64,000 bases of DNA from Candidatus Acidiferrum typicum (GCA_002478115.1 DLMH01000158.1:28929-92928); one strand, 5' to 3'. Positions 23,373-32,039 are shown, numbered from the stretch's first letter. Translations and numbers: made by a program. The notes: generated by a model from the letters alone, not told the origin.

Positions 23373-24325
23373 TGCTGCCAGCGATTCACGATGCGAAGCT
23401 GGCGTGGCTATACGGCGGCGTGCTGTTCCTGCTGGTCGTTTCCACCCTGATTGGCCGATGGCTGAAGCGCCGCCGGAAGAGCGAAGCAAGCCGGGCCACG
23501 ATCGAGAATGTGAATGCGCGCATCCGGGCCTGGTGGAAGATGTGCGCGATTTTTGCCGCGGCCATCCTCCTTGGACGCGTGGGTTCGCTGATCCTGTTCG
23601 GCTTGATATCGTTTCTGGCGCTGCGCGAGTACATGACCCTGGTGCCCACGCGGCGTGGAGATCACCGGACGCTCTTCTGGAGCTTCTTTGTGATTATGCC
23701 GCTGCAATATTTCCTCATTGGGATCCAGTGGTACGGGTTTTTCGCCATCATGATTCCGGTGCTGGCGTTTGTTTTCGTCCCGACAAGCATCGCGATTGCG
23801 GGAGACACGGCGCACTTTCTGGAGCGCGCCGCGAAAATTCAGTTTGGGATCATGGTGTGTGCGTACTGCCTGAGCCATGCACCGGCATTGCTACTACTGA
23901 AGATTCCAGGCTACGAAGGGCAGGATGCGCGGCTGCTGCTCTATCTGGTGATCGTGGATCAGATGAGCGATGTCCTGCAATTTGTGTGGGGCAAACTGAT
24001 CGGGCGGAACAAAATCGCGTGGCGCGTGAGTCCCAACAAAACCTGGGAAGGGTTTTTCGGCGGGGTTTTGAGCGCGACGGCGCTGGGCGCGGCGCTCTGG
24101 TGGGCCACGCCGTTTACGCCGCTGCAGTCCGCGGGAATGTCGTTCACCATTTGCATATTGGGATTTTGCGGGGGCCTAGTGATGAGCGCGATCAAGCGGG
24201 ACATCGGGATCAAGGATTTCGGCAGAGTGATCGAGGGACACGGCGGAATCCTGGATCGCATTGACTCGCTGTGCTTTGCCGCGCCGATTTTTTTCCACCT
24301 GGTGCGGTACTACTTCGTTCCTTAA
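23369..24325 (+). CDS. ynbB: phosphatidate cytidylyltransferase-like, YnbB-like
   Basis: 318 residues, start overlapping the acyltransferase stop (ATGATG at 23369). About eight membrane helices. The CdsA C-terminal signature is clear: KVSPNKT-type WRVSPNKTWEGFFGG, then GDVxSxxKRD-type GGLVMSAIKRDIGIKDFG and GHGGILDRIDSL. The N-terminal ARIRAWWKMCAI and LISFLALREYMTL also resemble E. coli YnbB as I recall it. Predicted product: CDP-diacylglycerol from phosphatidate and CTP, feeding YnbA. The normal Gly-Asp-Val is Gly-Gly-Leu here. Last gene of the operon. Confidence 0.87.
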   Translation: MMLPAIHDAKLAWLYGGVLFLLVVSTLIGRWLKRRRKSEASRATIENVNARIRAWWKMCAIFAAAILLGRVGSLILFGLISFLALREYMTLVPTRRGDHRTLFWSFFVIMPLQYFLIGIQWYGFFAIMIPVLAFVFVPTSIAIAGDTAHFLERAAKIQFGIMVCAYCLSHAPALLLLKIPGYEGQDARLLLYLVIVDQMSDVLQFVWGKLIGRNKIAWRVSPNKTWEGFFGGVLSATALGAALWWATPFTPLQSAGMSFTICILGFCGGLVMSAIKRDIGIKDFGRVIEGHGGILDRIDSLCFAAPIFFHLVRYYFVP

Positions 24326-24611
24326 TCCATATCTTTCAGCGAGTCGCAGAAAGAGAAGGGCCGCAGGGCTCCCGCCAGAAGACGGCGGGCTGGTGAAGCG
24401 CAGACTCGCCCTGCGCCACGACAGAATTGTGCCTCGGGGAAGGAGGCGGGCAGGGAGGGAATGCAGTTTGATGGTAACGCTTGCAGCCGTAAAAGCGGCG
24501 GTGAGCCGCTGCACTCCAAAATGACCGGGGAGTTCTGACGCAGAGACTGTGCGTACATGGGGCGCCCGCCTTCGGCGGGTGCTGCGCCCCTACCAATGGC
24601 ACGGAACGCGA
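24326..24611. other. intergenic with palindromic repeats, no gene
   Basis: Convergent region between ynbB and asd. Contains the hairpin CCCGCC-AGAAGAC-GGCGGG near 24377-24395 and the dispersed repeat at 24491-24523. No credible coding sequence; presumably both operons end here. Confidence 0.45.
24491..24523. repeat. short dispersed repeat, copy 2
   Basis: AAAAGCGGCGGTGAGCCGCT then GCACTCCAAAATG, aligning almost base for base with 11935-11966, both with a GC-rich palindrome followed by GCACTCCAA. Same intergenic, convergent context as copy 1. Confidence 0.6.
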
Positions 24612-25727
24612 TCAGCGGGAAACAGGCTCCACGCTCTGCGCGCGCGCTTGATTGCGCGATTTCAGGAAGCCTTGCGCCGCCAGAAGTTCGGCGTTGAGCA
24701 ATGCAGCGCCGGCCGCGCCGCGGACCAGATTGTGCGAAAGCAAGGTGAGCTTGACGTCGAACAGCGGGCACTCACGAATGCGCCCGACGACGGCGGCCAT
24801 GCCGTGGCCCGCGTTGACATCCTTGCGGGGCTGCGGACGATCGGGTTCGTCGAGGACGACGACAGGATGTTTCAACGCAGTGGGCAGAGAGGCCAACTGG
24901 TCTGAAACCTGGTAAGAGCGTAGCGCTTCGCGGACTTCGTCGAGCGTAGCGGTTTTCTTCAGACGCAAGGAAACGCATTCCAGGTGGCCATCGACCACGG
25001 GGACGCGGTTGCAATGGGCACTGATGCCCAGCCCCGCTTCGATGAAACGGTTGCCATCCCATTTGCCAAGCAGCTTCTGCGGCTCCGCTTCCATCTTTTC
25101 TTCCTCGCCGCTGATGAAGGGAACGACGTTTCCCTGGATGTCCAGTGCGGGCACGCCGGGATAGCCAGCACCAGAAATGGCTTGCAGGGTGACGACGAAC
25201 ACTTTCTCCAGTCCAAAGGCATCCGCAAGAGGTTTCAGGACGACAACAAGCCCGGCCGTGGAGCAGTTGGGGTTGGTCACGATGAATCCCGAGTCGTAGC
25301 CGTGGTTTTTCTGCTGAACGGGGATGGCGTTCAGGTGCGCTGCATTCACTTCCGGAATGAGCAGAGGAACGTCCGGGTCCTGGCGGTGATTCCTTGAATT
25401 GCTTACGACGGGGTAGCCGCGCCGCGCATACTCCTCTTCCGCGGGGCCGGCTACCGAAGAATCGAGCGCCGAAAAGAGGAAATCGCAATCCAGGTTGGGT
25501 TCAAGTTCTTTCACAACGAGGCCGCGAGCGACTTCCGGCACCGGTCCTTCGAGATGCCAGCGCACGGCTTCGGCGTAGCGTTTACCGGAGGAACGCTCCG
25601 ATGCGGCCACCTCGGTCAAAGTGAACCACGGGTGATCAGCGAGGAGCTTCACCAGGCGCTGCCCCACCATTCCCGTTGCACCCAAAACTCCCGCGCGCCA
25701 TTTCTTTCCATTTGCAAGAGCGCTCAT
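24612..25727 (-). CDS. asd: aspartate-semialdehyde dehydrogenase, archaeal/fungal type
   Basis: 371 residues from the ATG at 25727, which overlaps the aspartokinase stop (ATGA) and follows GGGGGTG; the longer frame to 25799 runs into the upstream gene. Motifs: VLGATGMVGQRL (NADP site, residues 14-25), ERSSGKRY, catalytic cysteine in TNPNCSTAG, SGAGYPGVPALDI, GEEEKMEAEPQKLLG, and the histidine in SAHCNRVPVVDGH. These are features of the archaeal/yeast subclass rather than the E. coli subclass. Reduces aspartyl phosphate to the semialdehyde, feeding Lys, Met and Thr. Second gene of the attenuated operon. Confidence 0.93.
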   Translation of the reverse strand: MSALANGKKWRAGVLGATGMVGQRLVKLLADHPWFTLTEVAASERSSGKRYAEAVRWHLEGPVPEVARGLVVKELEPNLDCDFLFSALDSSVAGPAEEEYARRGYPVVSNSRNHRQDPDVPLLIPEVNAAHLNAIPVQQKNHGYDSGFIVTNPNCSTAGLVVVLKPLADAFGLEKVFVVTLQAISGAGYPGVPALDIQGNVVPFISGEEEKMEAEPQKLLGKWDGNRFIEAGLGISAHCNRVPVVDGHLECVSLRLKKTATLDEVREALRSYQVSDQLASLPTALKHPVVVLDEPDRPQPRKDVNAGHGMAAVVGRIRECPLFDVKLTLLSHNLVRGAAGAALLNAELLAAQGFLKSRNQARAQSVEPVSR

Positions 25728-26764
25728 GCTGCACCCCCGTTCTGCGCCGGCCCAATGCGCGTTCCGCGCAGGTGCGGCTTGAATGTATTCCTGACCCACA
25801 CAGTCATTTCGTGCTCTGCCGCAAGTGGCAAGACGTGCGGGTGAAGCACCTTCGCCCCGCTTGCGGCCAAAGCGTGGGCTTCATCGTAACTCAATTCGTG
25901 GAGGAGTTTAGCCTCGGCGATTTCGTGCGGGCTGGCGGTGAAGATGCCGTCCACGTCGGTCCAGATGACGAGTTCTTCGGCGTCCACGACGTGGGCGATG
26001 AGGGCTCCGGAGAAATCGGAGCTGTTGCGACCGAGGGTGGTGATGCGGCCGTCGAGGGTCGCGCCGATGAAACCGGTAACGACCGGCACGATGCCCGATT
26101 CCAGCAAGGGCACAAGAACCTCGCGGCCGCGCTCTCTGGTATGCCCGAGATGGGGTTTCGCCTTCTGGAAAGTGTCGCAGGTCAGGACGAAGTCCGAGGA
26201 AACCACGGGAACCGCCACGATGCCGAGCTTGTTCAGAGCAGCAGCGAACAAGCGGGCACAGAAGCGTTCGCCAAAGGAGGCCAGCCGGTCAAAGAGAGCG
26301 GGATCGACTGTCACGGGCCCGCGCTTCGGCGTTTCATGGAGCAGGTCGCGGGCGAGAAGTTGCAATTCGTGCAGGACCTGCGCATGGTCATGTTAGGGAA
26401 GTTGCAAGCCATTGAGGACGCCGAGGTGAAGCACGACGAGGTGCTCCGCCGCTTCAAGTGCTTTTGCGAACTCGTTGCGCGTGAGTTTTCCGGCGATTTC
26501 CAAGAGCGTATCCGTAACTCCCTTCATCGCGGAGACAACCACGGTCACCGGCGAGGCAGCGGCCGCTGCCCGAACCAGCGCGGCGGCATGCAATATACGA
26601 TCGGCCCCGAGCAAAGAAGAGCCACCGAACTTGAAGGCGATGCCGCGCTCTGGGCAACGGGTTGCCGCTGTGGCGGTTACATCCCGCGGGAAGCGTGCGT
26701 TTGCTTTGGGCGGAGCTAAATGGTCTCCTGCTGCGAGAGATACTTCCTGCTGTTCCGGGCACAT
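25724..26764 (-). pseudogene. lysC: aspartokinase (catalytic domain only) interrupted by an in-frame stop
   Basis: One frame runs from the ATG at 26764 (AAGGAG upstream) through FKFGGSSLL, VTVVVSAMKGVTD and LEAAEHLVVLHLG, hits TAA at 26393-26395, and continues in the same frame with HDHAQVLHELQLLARDLLHE, RLASFGERFCARLFA, TLGRNSSDFSGA, VIWTDVDGIFTASP and SGAKVLHPH to 25724. A single substitution (for example GAA to TAA) would create it. The joined product would be about 346 residues and ends at VRNTFKPHLRGT without any ACT domains, so allosteric feedback by end product would be absent. Could be a decayed gene, a sequencing error, or readthrough. Unusual 35-residue N-terminal extension. Confidence 0.75.
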
Positions 26765-26818
26765 GGCAAATGCTCCTTAGTTGTGTACCGCGGAAGCGAT
26801 TCTTGGGGAGGGCAGAAA

Positions 26819-26858
26819 CTAAAAAACCCACCGCCAGTTTCGCTTCTGGCGGTGGGTT
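26819..26858 (-). terminator. attenuator terminator of the lysC-asd operon
   Basis: Perfect 13-bp inverted repeat (arms 26825-26837 and 26846-26858, AACCCACCGCCAG) with an eight-base loop. On the minus strand the hairpin ends in TTTTTTAGTTT. It begins 17 bases after the stop of the Thr/Ile-rich leader peptide and ends 54 bases before the aspartokinase ATG, the geometry of translational attenuation. The leader's own bases CCACCGC (complement of 26900-26906) can pair with GCGGTGG in the hairpin's 3' arm, giving a possible antiterminator. Confidence 0.85.
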
Positions 26859-26874
26859 GGAAACTTTTTGGTGG

Positions 26875-26994
26875 CTACCTGTTTCTCCCGTCGCCCGAAG
26901 CGGTGGTAGTGCACATAATCGTAGTAATAGTCGTAGTCGAAATGATCGACCGCGTGATCCGGGAGGGCTTTCGCTTCGTGAGGTTAGCCGACAT
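26875..26994 (-). CDS. Thr/Ile-rich leader peptide (ThrL-like attenuator)
   Basis: 39 codons, ATG at 26994, TAG at 26875-26877. Ten Thr and five Ile; the core at residues 17-26 is IISTTTITTI and a second run CTTTA lies at 28-32. This is the pattern of the enterobacterial thr operon leader, in which Thr and Ile codons sense charged tRNA levels. It is followed by a strong intrinsic terminator and then aspartokinase and asd, so low Thr/Ile would stall the ribosome and allow readthrough. The only weakness is the start: AAGG directly abuts the ATG, so the ribosome binding site is poor. Confidence 0.8.
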   Translation of the reverse strand: MSANLTKRKPSRITRSIISTTTITTIMCTTTASGDGRNR

Positions 26995-27105
26995 CCTTGA
27001 AAGAGTAGCACACCAGTATAGAAATCCAAACGAAAAGTGGCGGCGCGCAGGCGGGTGTTTCCAAGAGTACAGTAACCCTCCACTCTTCACGCAGGTTTCG
27101 CGGGG

Positions 27106-27876
27106 TCATTTCTGGGCATCGAACAGCAGGCTGGAACAGGTCAATCCCGATTCCGCCTTCTGGAGTTCACCGATTTCGATCGAGGTAACATGGAAGCCCT
27201 TCGCCTCAATGCGCTGCCGCGTACGCGGAAACGAAGCGGGAAAAACGACGGTATCGCCAATGACCAGCGCATTCCCGGCATGCGGCTCGGCGGGGTCCAC
27301 GTCAACCCACTCGAAGCCATCCACTCGTGACCACTGAAACCACGCGCGATTTCCCAAAAGGGTATTCCGGCCCAGGTAGGTGACCGCCGATTTCAGGTGC
27401 AGGCAACCCGAGACGGGCACGGCCGTGAGGTCATAGCCAAACTGTGAAACGATAACCGCAAGTTGGCGAATGCCTTCCGCATTGGTGCGGCGTGTGAGGC
27501 CCACGAATATTCTTTTCCCCACCCGCAATACATCCCCACCCTCCAAAAGACCCGGCAATTTCACGAATGCCAATTTGCGGTACTTCTCCAGGGCGGCCGC
27601 CAGGGAAGGTGCTTCTTTCCTGCGCGTCTCCGTGCCCAGCGAACAGATCACCGCCAGTTCATCGAGGACGATGGCGGGATCTTCGACGAACATGGAGTCC
27701 GGGAGATCCGGCTCCTCGGGCAGAGAAATTACCCGCGCGCCGAGTTTGCGAAGGAGTTCTTCGTAGGCATGATGCTGAGCGCGGGCCTTCGCCAGATCGA
27801 TGGGTTGACGGGGAATAAAACTCAGTTCGCAGTTTGGGAGCGAGGAACTTACTTCGCGCGTGATGGCCGTCAGCAT
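27106..27876 (-). CDS. dimethylarginine dimethylaminohydrolase-like (amidinotransferase fold)
   Basis: 256 residues of the guanidine-modifying superfamily: LPDSMFVEDPAIVL (substrate Asp/Glu), LEGGDVLRVGKRIFVG, catalytic histidine in VSGCLHLKSAVTYLG, and the nucleophilic cysteine in ESGLTCSSLLF eight residues from the end. Length and order fit bacterial DDAH, hydrolysing N-omega-methylarginines to citrulline and methylamine; related arginine deiminases are longer. Its stop is about 110 bp upstream of the thr-type leader, and 60 bp separate it from pheA on the same strand. Confidence 0.85.
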   Translation of the reverse strand: MLTAITREVSSSLPNCELSFIPRQPIDLAKARAQHHAYEELLRKLGARVISLPEEPDLPDSMFVEDPAIVLDELAVICSLGTETRRKEAPSLAAALEKYRKLAFVKLPGLLEGGDVLRVGKRIFVGLTRRTNAEGIRQLAVIVSQFGYDLTAVPVSGCLHLKSAVTYLGRNTLLGNRAWFQWSRVDGFEWVDVDPAEPHAGNALVIGDTVVFPASFPRTRQRIEAKGFHVTSIEIGELQKAESGLTCSSLLFDAQK

Positions 27877-27936
27877 GTGGTAAATGTAGCAGAGAAACTG
27901 GCCGCCTTGGATTTTCTTGCGCTCATGGAGTGGCGG

Positions 27937-28788
27937 CTAGCGACGAGCGGGCGCAAAGCGGCCCAGAACGCGCAACTCGCTGGTGGCCCGGCGCGCCTCC
28001 TTCAAGGCTTGTTCGAGCGCATCCTGGTGATCGGCTTCGACGTCCAGATAGAACTGATACTCGAAGGGCTTGCCATGGATGGGGCGGCTCTCGATTTTGA
28101 GGAGATTGACGCCGTGTTTGGCGAAGGGCTCGAGGGAAGCAAGCAGGGCGCCGGGCTTGTGAGCGAGGCGCATGGCCAGAGAGACTTTTGTGGCGCCGGG
28201 TTGGCGAAAATGCATGGCCTGGCCGGGCGGGAGAAGCAGGACGAAGCGGGTGAAGTTTTCGGCGTTGTCCTGAATGCTTTCGCGGAGGATGACCGCGCCG
28301 TAATGTTCCGCGGCACGGCGTCCAGCGATGGCGGCGCAGGATTTGTCCCTGCGGGCCATCATTTCGCGGACGCTGCCGGCAGTGTCTTCGGCGGGGACGC
28401 GCTTGAAGTGGGGGGATGACTCAAAGAAGCGCTCGCACTGAGCAAGAGCCATGGGATGGGAAGCGACGGAGCGAAGCAGATCGAGGGTCGAGCCGGGGCA
28501 GGCGATGAGGTGATGCTCGATGGGGAGAATGGTTTCGCCGCAAATTTCGAGTGGGCTTTCCAGCATGAGGTCATAAACGCGGACGACGGAGCCCGCCAGG
28601 GTGTTTTCGAGCGGCAAAAGCAGAGCATCGGCGGCGCTCTCGGCGATGGCGCGGAAGGTAGCGTCGAAGGTGGGGCGAGGAATCGTGTGGATGGATTCGC
28701 CAAGCAATTGCACGGCGGCGGCTTCGCTGAAAGCGCCGGGTTCGCCCTGAAAGGCAACGCGCATGGTCTTGAAGTTTAGTTCACCCAT
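27937..28788 (-). CDS. pheA: prephenate dehydratase with ACT domain
   Basis: 283 residues from the ATG at 28788 (GGAAG six bases upstream); MRVAFQGEPG eight residues later is an alternative. Dehydratase domain: VAFQGEPGAFSEAA, LLPLENTLAGSV, HHLIACPG, HPMALAQCERF, and the NFTRFVLL segment. ACT domain at about 195-275: TKVSLAMRLAHKPGALLASL with the ESRP motif (KIESRPIHG), which binds phenylalanine for feedback inhibition. Converts prephenate to phenylpyruvate. No chorismate mutase domain, so this is the monofunctional form. Possibly co-transcribed with the DDAH-like gene. Confidence 0.93.
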   Translation of the reverse strand: MGELNFKTMRVAFQGEPGAFSEAAAVQLLGESIHTIPRPTFDATFRAIAESAADALLLPLENTLAGSVVRVYDLMLESPLEICGETILPIEHHLIACPGSTLDLLRSVASHPMALAQCERFFESSPHFKRVPAEDTAGSVREMMARRDKSCAAIAGRRAAEHYGAVILRESIQDNAENFTRFVLLLPPGQAMHFRQPGATKVSLAMRLAHKPGALLASLEPFAKHGVNLLKIESRPIHGKPFEYQFYLDVEADHQDALEQALKEARRATSELRVLGRFAPARR

Positions 28789-28878
28789 GTTTGGCTTCCG
28801 TCGGCCGGCATGTTGTCTCCTGCGCGCCATGGCCAGCTATAATTGGCGGTCTGTAGCTGTTTGGGAGGCAAATGCATC

Positions 28879-29412
28879 ATGACACAGAATCGTCCGCAAG
28901 CGAGCGAATACGCGCCCTATTACGAAAAGTACGTGGCGCAGGTACCCGATGGGGAGATTGTGGAAACGCTGGAGGCGCAGTTAAGGGAAATGAAACTGCT
29001 GCTGGGGGCTCTAAGCGAGAAAGGGGCGGAGTTTCGCTACGCCGTGGGGAAATGGTCGATCAAAGAGGTGCTGGGGCACATCAGCGATACGGAACGGATT
29101 TTTGCCTACCGGCTGTTGCGGATTGCGCGCGGAGACCAGACGCCGCTGGCGGGATTTGAGCAGGATGATTACGTGAAGACGGGGAATTTTTCGGCGCGGC
29201 CGCTGGCGGAACTTCTGGAAGAGTTTACGGCTGCGCGGCGGACGACGATCGCGTTAGTGCAGTCGCTGGATGAGGCGGCGTGGTTGCGGCGGGGCGTGGC
29301 CAATCAGAAAGAGATCAGCGTGAGAGCGCAGGCGTTCATCATTGCGGGGCACGAGCGTCACCATCGCGTGGTGCTGCAGGAGCGGTACTTTCCGGCGTTG
29401 CCGCGAGGCTGA
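28879..29412 (+). CDS. DinB family protein
   Basis: 177 residues from the ATG at 28879, with GGGAGG about ten bases upstream. A four-helix-bundle DinB/YfiT-like fold is suggested by the three spaced histidines: GKWSIKEVLGHISDTERI (first), and the C-terminal AGHERHHR pair. By family these bind a divalent metal and act as thiol-dependent transferases or have unknown roles. Divergent from pheA. Confidence 0.8.
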   Translation: MTQNRPQASEYAPYYEKYVAQVPDGEIVETLEAQLREMKLLLGALSEKGAEFRYAVGKWSIKEVLGHISDTERIFAYRLLRIARGDQTPLAGFEQDDYVKTGNFSARPLAELLEEFTAARRTTIALVQSLDEAAWLRRGVANQKEISVRAQAFIIAGHERHHRVVLQERYFPALPRG

Positions 29413-29419
29413 CTATCCA

Positions 29420-29818
29420 TCACATGGGGCCGGGCAGATCCTGGTTTTTTTGCAGCGCGCGTCCGGCTTCCCGCCGAGCCGGCACGGCAATTCCATGCGC
29501 GGGGAGGATCAACTCTCCGGACCAATCGCGTGAAAGGCGGGACGCATCAGGTCTGGGGAGAACCTGCTTGCGCCGCGGACGAACCATATAGAAGAGCAGA
29601 ACACTGGCCAACGCGAGGATCACGCTCGCGGACAGTATAGAAGCTAGATCGGCTTCGAGGGGCTTGAGGCTAGCCTCCGCGAGCAAATAAATTCCGCAGA
29701 AGAGGAGGCCGAACTCGACAAACGCGCCGAGGCTCCAAAATGTGCGTGGCAGGCTGGCGCGAACCACCAACGGTGTTTTGTAGTGGGCCGATGCAGAATT
29801 AATTCGAAAGATGCGCAT
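29420..29818 (-). CDS. hypothetical membrane protein
   Basis: 132 residues, ATG at 29818 with AAGGAG eight bases upstream, which is good evidence for a real gene. Two membrane helices (about 28-50, LGAFVEFGLLFCGIYLLA, and 58-80, LASILSASVILALASVLLFYMV) followed by a basic cytoplasmic tail rich in Arg/Lys and Pro. No family recognised. It follows a small cysteine-containing gene by six bases and is probably its operon partner; it converges on the DinB gene. Confidence 0.6.
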   Translation of the reverse strand: MRIFRINSASAHYKTPLVVRASLPRTFWSLGAFVEFGLLFCGIYLLAEASLKPLEADLASILSASVILALASVLLFYMVRPRRKQVLPRPDASRLSRDWSGELILPAHGIAVPARREAGRALQKNQDLPGPM

Positions 29819-29824
29819 GAAAAA

Positions 29825-30109
29825 CTACTCCTTCCGGGTTTGCCGTTGCTTCCCTGACGATTCGTCGTTGTGGAGAAACTCCAGGTAGGTAGAAGCGACG
29901 GGTGTGTTAGCACGCTTCAAAGGCCAACCGCAGACGCAGCGGGGGCTGGCCTCTTCCCTTGGCGACAGCGACAAGGTCACGGACCAACGGCAATCACGAT
30001 TTTCGCAAAACCATTTTGCTTTTTCCGTTTTCACCACAACGGACCCCACGGTTATTAAAACGTCCACAGTAAACGATGGTACTTCCTGGGAATGGATATT
30101 GTGCTTCAT
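29825..30109 (-). CDS. small hypothetical protein with a cysteine-rich motif
   Basis: 94 residues from the ATG at 30109 (a TTG at 30133 is possible). Pattern WFCENRDCRW followed by SPRCVCGWPL, i.e. CX4C...CXC, could form a zinc or other metal site. No family recognised. The stop lies six bases upstream of the following membrane-protein gene, so the two are likely translated from one mRNA. Confidence 0.5.
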   Translation of the reverse strand: MKHNIHSQEVPSFTVDVLITVGSVVVKTEKAKWFCENRDCRWSVTLSLSPREEASPRCVCGWPLKRANTPVASTYLEFLHNDESSGKQRQTRKE

Positions 30110-30512
30110 ATACCTATGCAGTAATAGAAGCAAGAGGAAAAATTAAAATAAAAGCGGTTGCGGAGGAAAGAGAGTTTCCAATTTGGGAAAACTGCGAAGT
30201 TTCCCGTTTCCTTCGCTAGGGATGCCAAAAAAGAGTGTGAAGGGGTTCCATTTCGGAACGCCAACGCGGCACTTTGGGCTCAAACGGGCGGGCCGGAGCC
30301 GAGGAGCGCCAAGTTGCTAACTTTTGCAACGGGCTGCTACACTGCAAAATTGTCGGTTGCTTTTTGACGTGACACAGGCTGTGATCTGCAGACGTCATAC
30401 CGGCATCCCTGCGTGACTTTCCGCTGCAGACGCGGCAATTCCGGCGAAAGCGGCATTCCGGCCCGGCCCACAACACAAAATCGGCCTTGGCCCTTCAGAT
30501 GGGAGAATTCGC
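30110..30512. other. intergenic, no gene recognised
   Basis: 403 bp between divergent genes. No credible coding sequence, RNA gene or riboswitch was seen; it should hold promoters for both the lpdA side and the small-protein operon. Confidence 0.35.
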
Positions 30513-31910
30513 GTGGCTAAATACGACATCGCAATTATCGGCAGCGGACCGGGCGGCTATGTGGCGGCGATTCGCGCGGGCGAACTCGGTCTGAAAACCG
30601 TGGTCGTGGAGAAGGATCCTTTCCTGGGCGGAACTTGCCTGCACGTGGGATGCATTCCGACGAAAGTGCTTCTGCATCACGCCGATGTTTATGACCACAT
30701 GAAGAACGCGGCGGAGCTGGGGTTTGAGGTAAGCGGGCTGAAGATCAACTGGGCCAACGTGCTGGCGCGCAAATCGAAGATTGTCACGAAGCACTCGAAG
30801 GGCATCGAGTTTCTGTTCAAGAAAAACAAGGTGGAATGGGTGCAGGGCTGGGGAAAGTATGAAGGCCCGGGCAAGGTGAGCGTCGAGAAGGACGGCAAGA
30901 AATCGACGATCGAAGCGAACAACATCCTGATGGTGAGCGGTTCGGAAGCGAAGGCGCTGCCGGGAATCGAGCCTGACCATAAGACGATTCTGACCAACCG
31001 CTCGATCCTGCAGTTGCCGGGAATTCCCAAGACGCTGATTGTGATTGGAGCGGGGGCGGTAGGCGTGGAGTTTGCGTCGATTTTCAATTCTTTTGGCTCG
31101 CAAGTGACGATTCTGGAAGCTCTGCCACGCGTTGTGCCGGTGGAAGACGAGGAGATTTCCGCGGAACTGGACAAGACCTACCGGAAGAAGGGCATCAACA
31201 TTCAAACCGGATGCACCGTGGATGGCGTGAAGAAAGACGCCAAGGGCGTGACCGTGTCGTTCAAGGATAAAGAGGGGAAAGCACAGACGCTGCAGGCGGA
31301 AAAGCTGTTGCTGGCGGTCGGGCGCAAGCCGATGACGGAAAATTGCGGGCTGGAAAAGTCGAAAGCAAAGTTGGAGCGCGGGTTTGTGCAGGTGGATGAA
31401 TTCATGCAGACCGCTGAGCCGAATCTGTATGCGGTAGGCGACATCGTCGCAGGATTGCCGCAACTGGCGCACGCGGCGATGATGGAGGGCATCGTCGCGG
31501 TTACGCACATCGCGGGGAAGCCGACGCAGCCGATCGTGAAGACGCGCATACCCAATGCCACGTATTGCGAGCCGCAGATTGGCTCCATCGGGCTGACGGA
31601 AAATCAGGCGCGGGAAGCCGGTTACAAGGTGAAAATCGGGAAATTCCCGTTCGTCGGCAACAGCAAGGCGACGATCCTGGGAAATCATGGCGGCTTCGTC
31701 AAAGTGGTTTCCGACGAGACCTATGGCGAAGTGCTGGGAATTCACATCATTGGGCCGCTGGCGACGGAGATTCTTGCGGAGGCCACCACGGTGCTGCATC
31801 TCGAGGGCACCATCGACGACATGATGAACATGATTCACGCGCACCCGACGGTGTGGGAAGCGATGGGGGATGCATTCGCGTCGGTCCGCGGTTTGCAAAT
31901 CAACGTCTGA
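30513..31910 (+). CDS. lpdA: dihydrolipoyl dehydrogenase (E3)
   Basis: 465 residues, GTG start at 30513 behind GGGAGA. FAD site IIGSGPGGYVAAIRAGELG (residues 7-25), redox-active disulfide GGTCLHVGCIPTK (Cys about 42 and 47), NAD site VIGAGAVGVEFASIF, second FAD motif YAVGDIVAG, and the C-terminal catalytic pair in HAHPTVWEA. Reoxidises the lipoyl groups of 2-oxoacid dehydrogenase complexes. Followed by lipB and then E1 alpha/beta, so it belongs to a lipoate-dependent complex locus; an E2 gene is not in the window. Confidence 0.95.
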   Translation: MAKYDIAIIGSGPGGYVAAIRAGELGLKTVVVEKDPFLGGTCLHVGCIPTKVLLHHADVYDHMKNAAELGFEVSGLKINWANVLARKSKIVTKHSKGIEFLFKKNKVEWVQGWGKYEGPGKVSVEKDGKKSTIEANNILMVSGSEAKALPGIEPDHKTILTNRSILQLPGIPKTLIVIGAGAVGVEFASIFNSFGSQVTILEALPRVVPVEDEEISAELDKTYRKKGINIQTGCTVDGVKKDAKGVTVSFKDKEGKAQTLQAEKLLLAVGRKPMTENCGLEKSKAKLERGFVQVDEFMQTAEPNLYAVGDIVAGLPQLAHAAMMEGIVAVTHIAGKPTQPIVKTRIPNATYCEPQIGSIGLTENQAREAGYKVKIGKFPFVGNSKATILGNHGGFVKVVSDETYGEVLGIHIIGPLATEILAEATTVLHLEGTIDDMMNMIHAHPTVWEAMGDAFASVRGLQINV

Positions 31911-32039
31911 AGAGGGTTGAAAGTTGAAAGTCGAAAGTCAAGGATCGAGAGTGGGAAGTAGTACTGGCTGGCGGGCCGGTGCGCTTCTTTTGGATTCACT
32001 TTGAACTTTCAACTTTAGACCATCTCCGCTGCCTCACCT

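Noticed and set aside
30495..31898. 467-residue antisense frame over lpdA
   Set aside because: Shadow of a well-supported gene, low-complexity basic composition.
31917..32018. Inverted repeat GTTGAAAGTT...AACTTTCAAC between lpdA and lipB
   Set aside because: Imperfect, AT-rich simple repeats with a large loop and no T-run; not convincing as terminator or mobile element.
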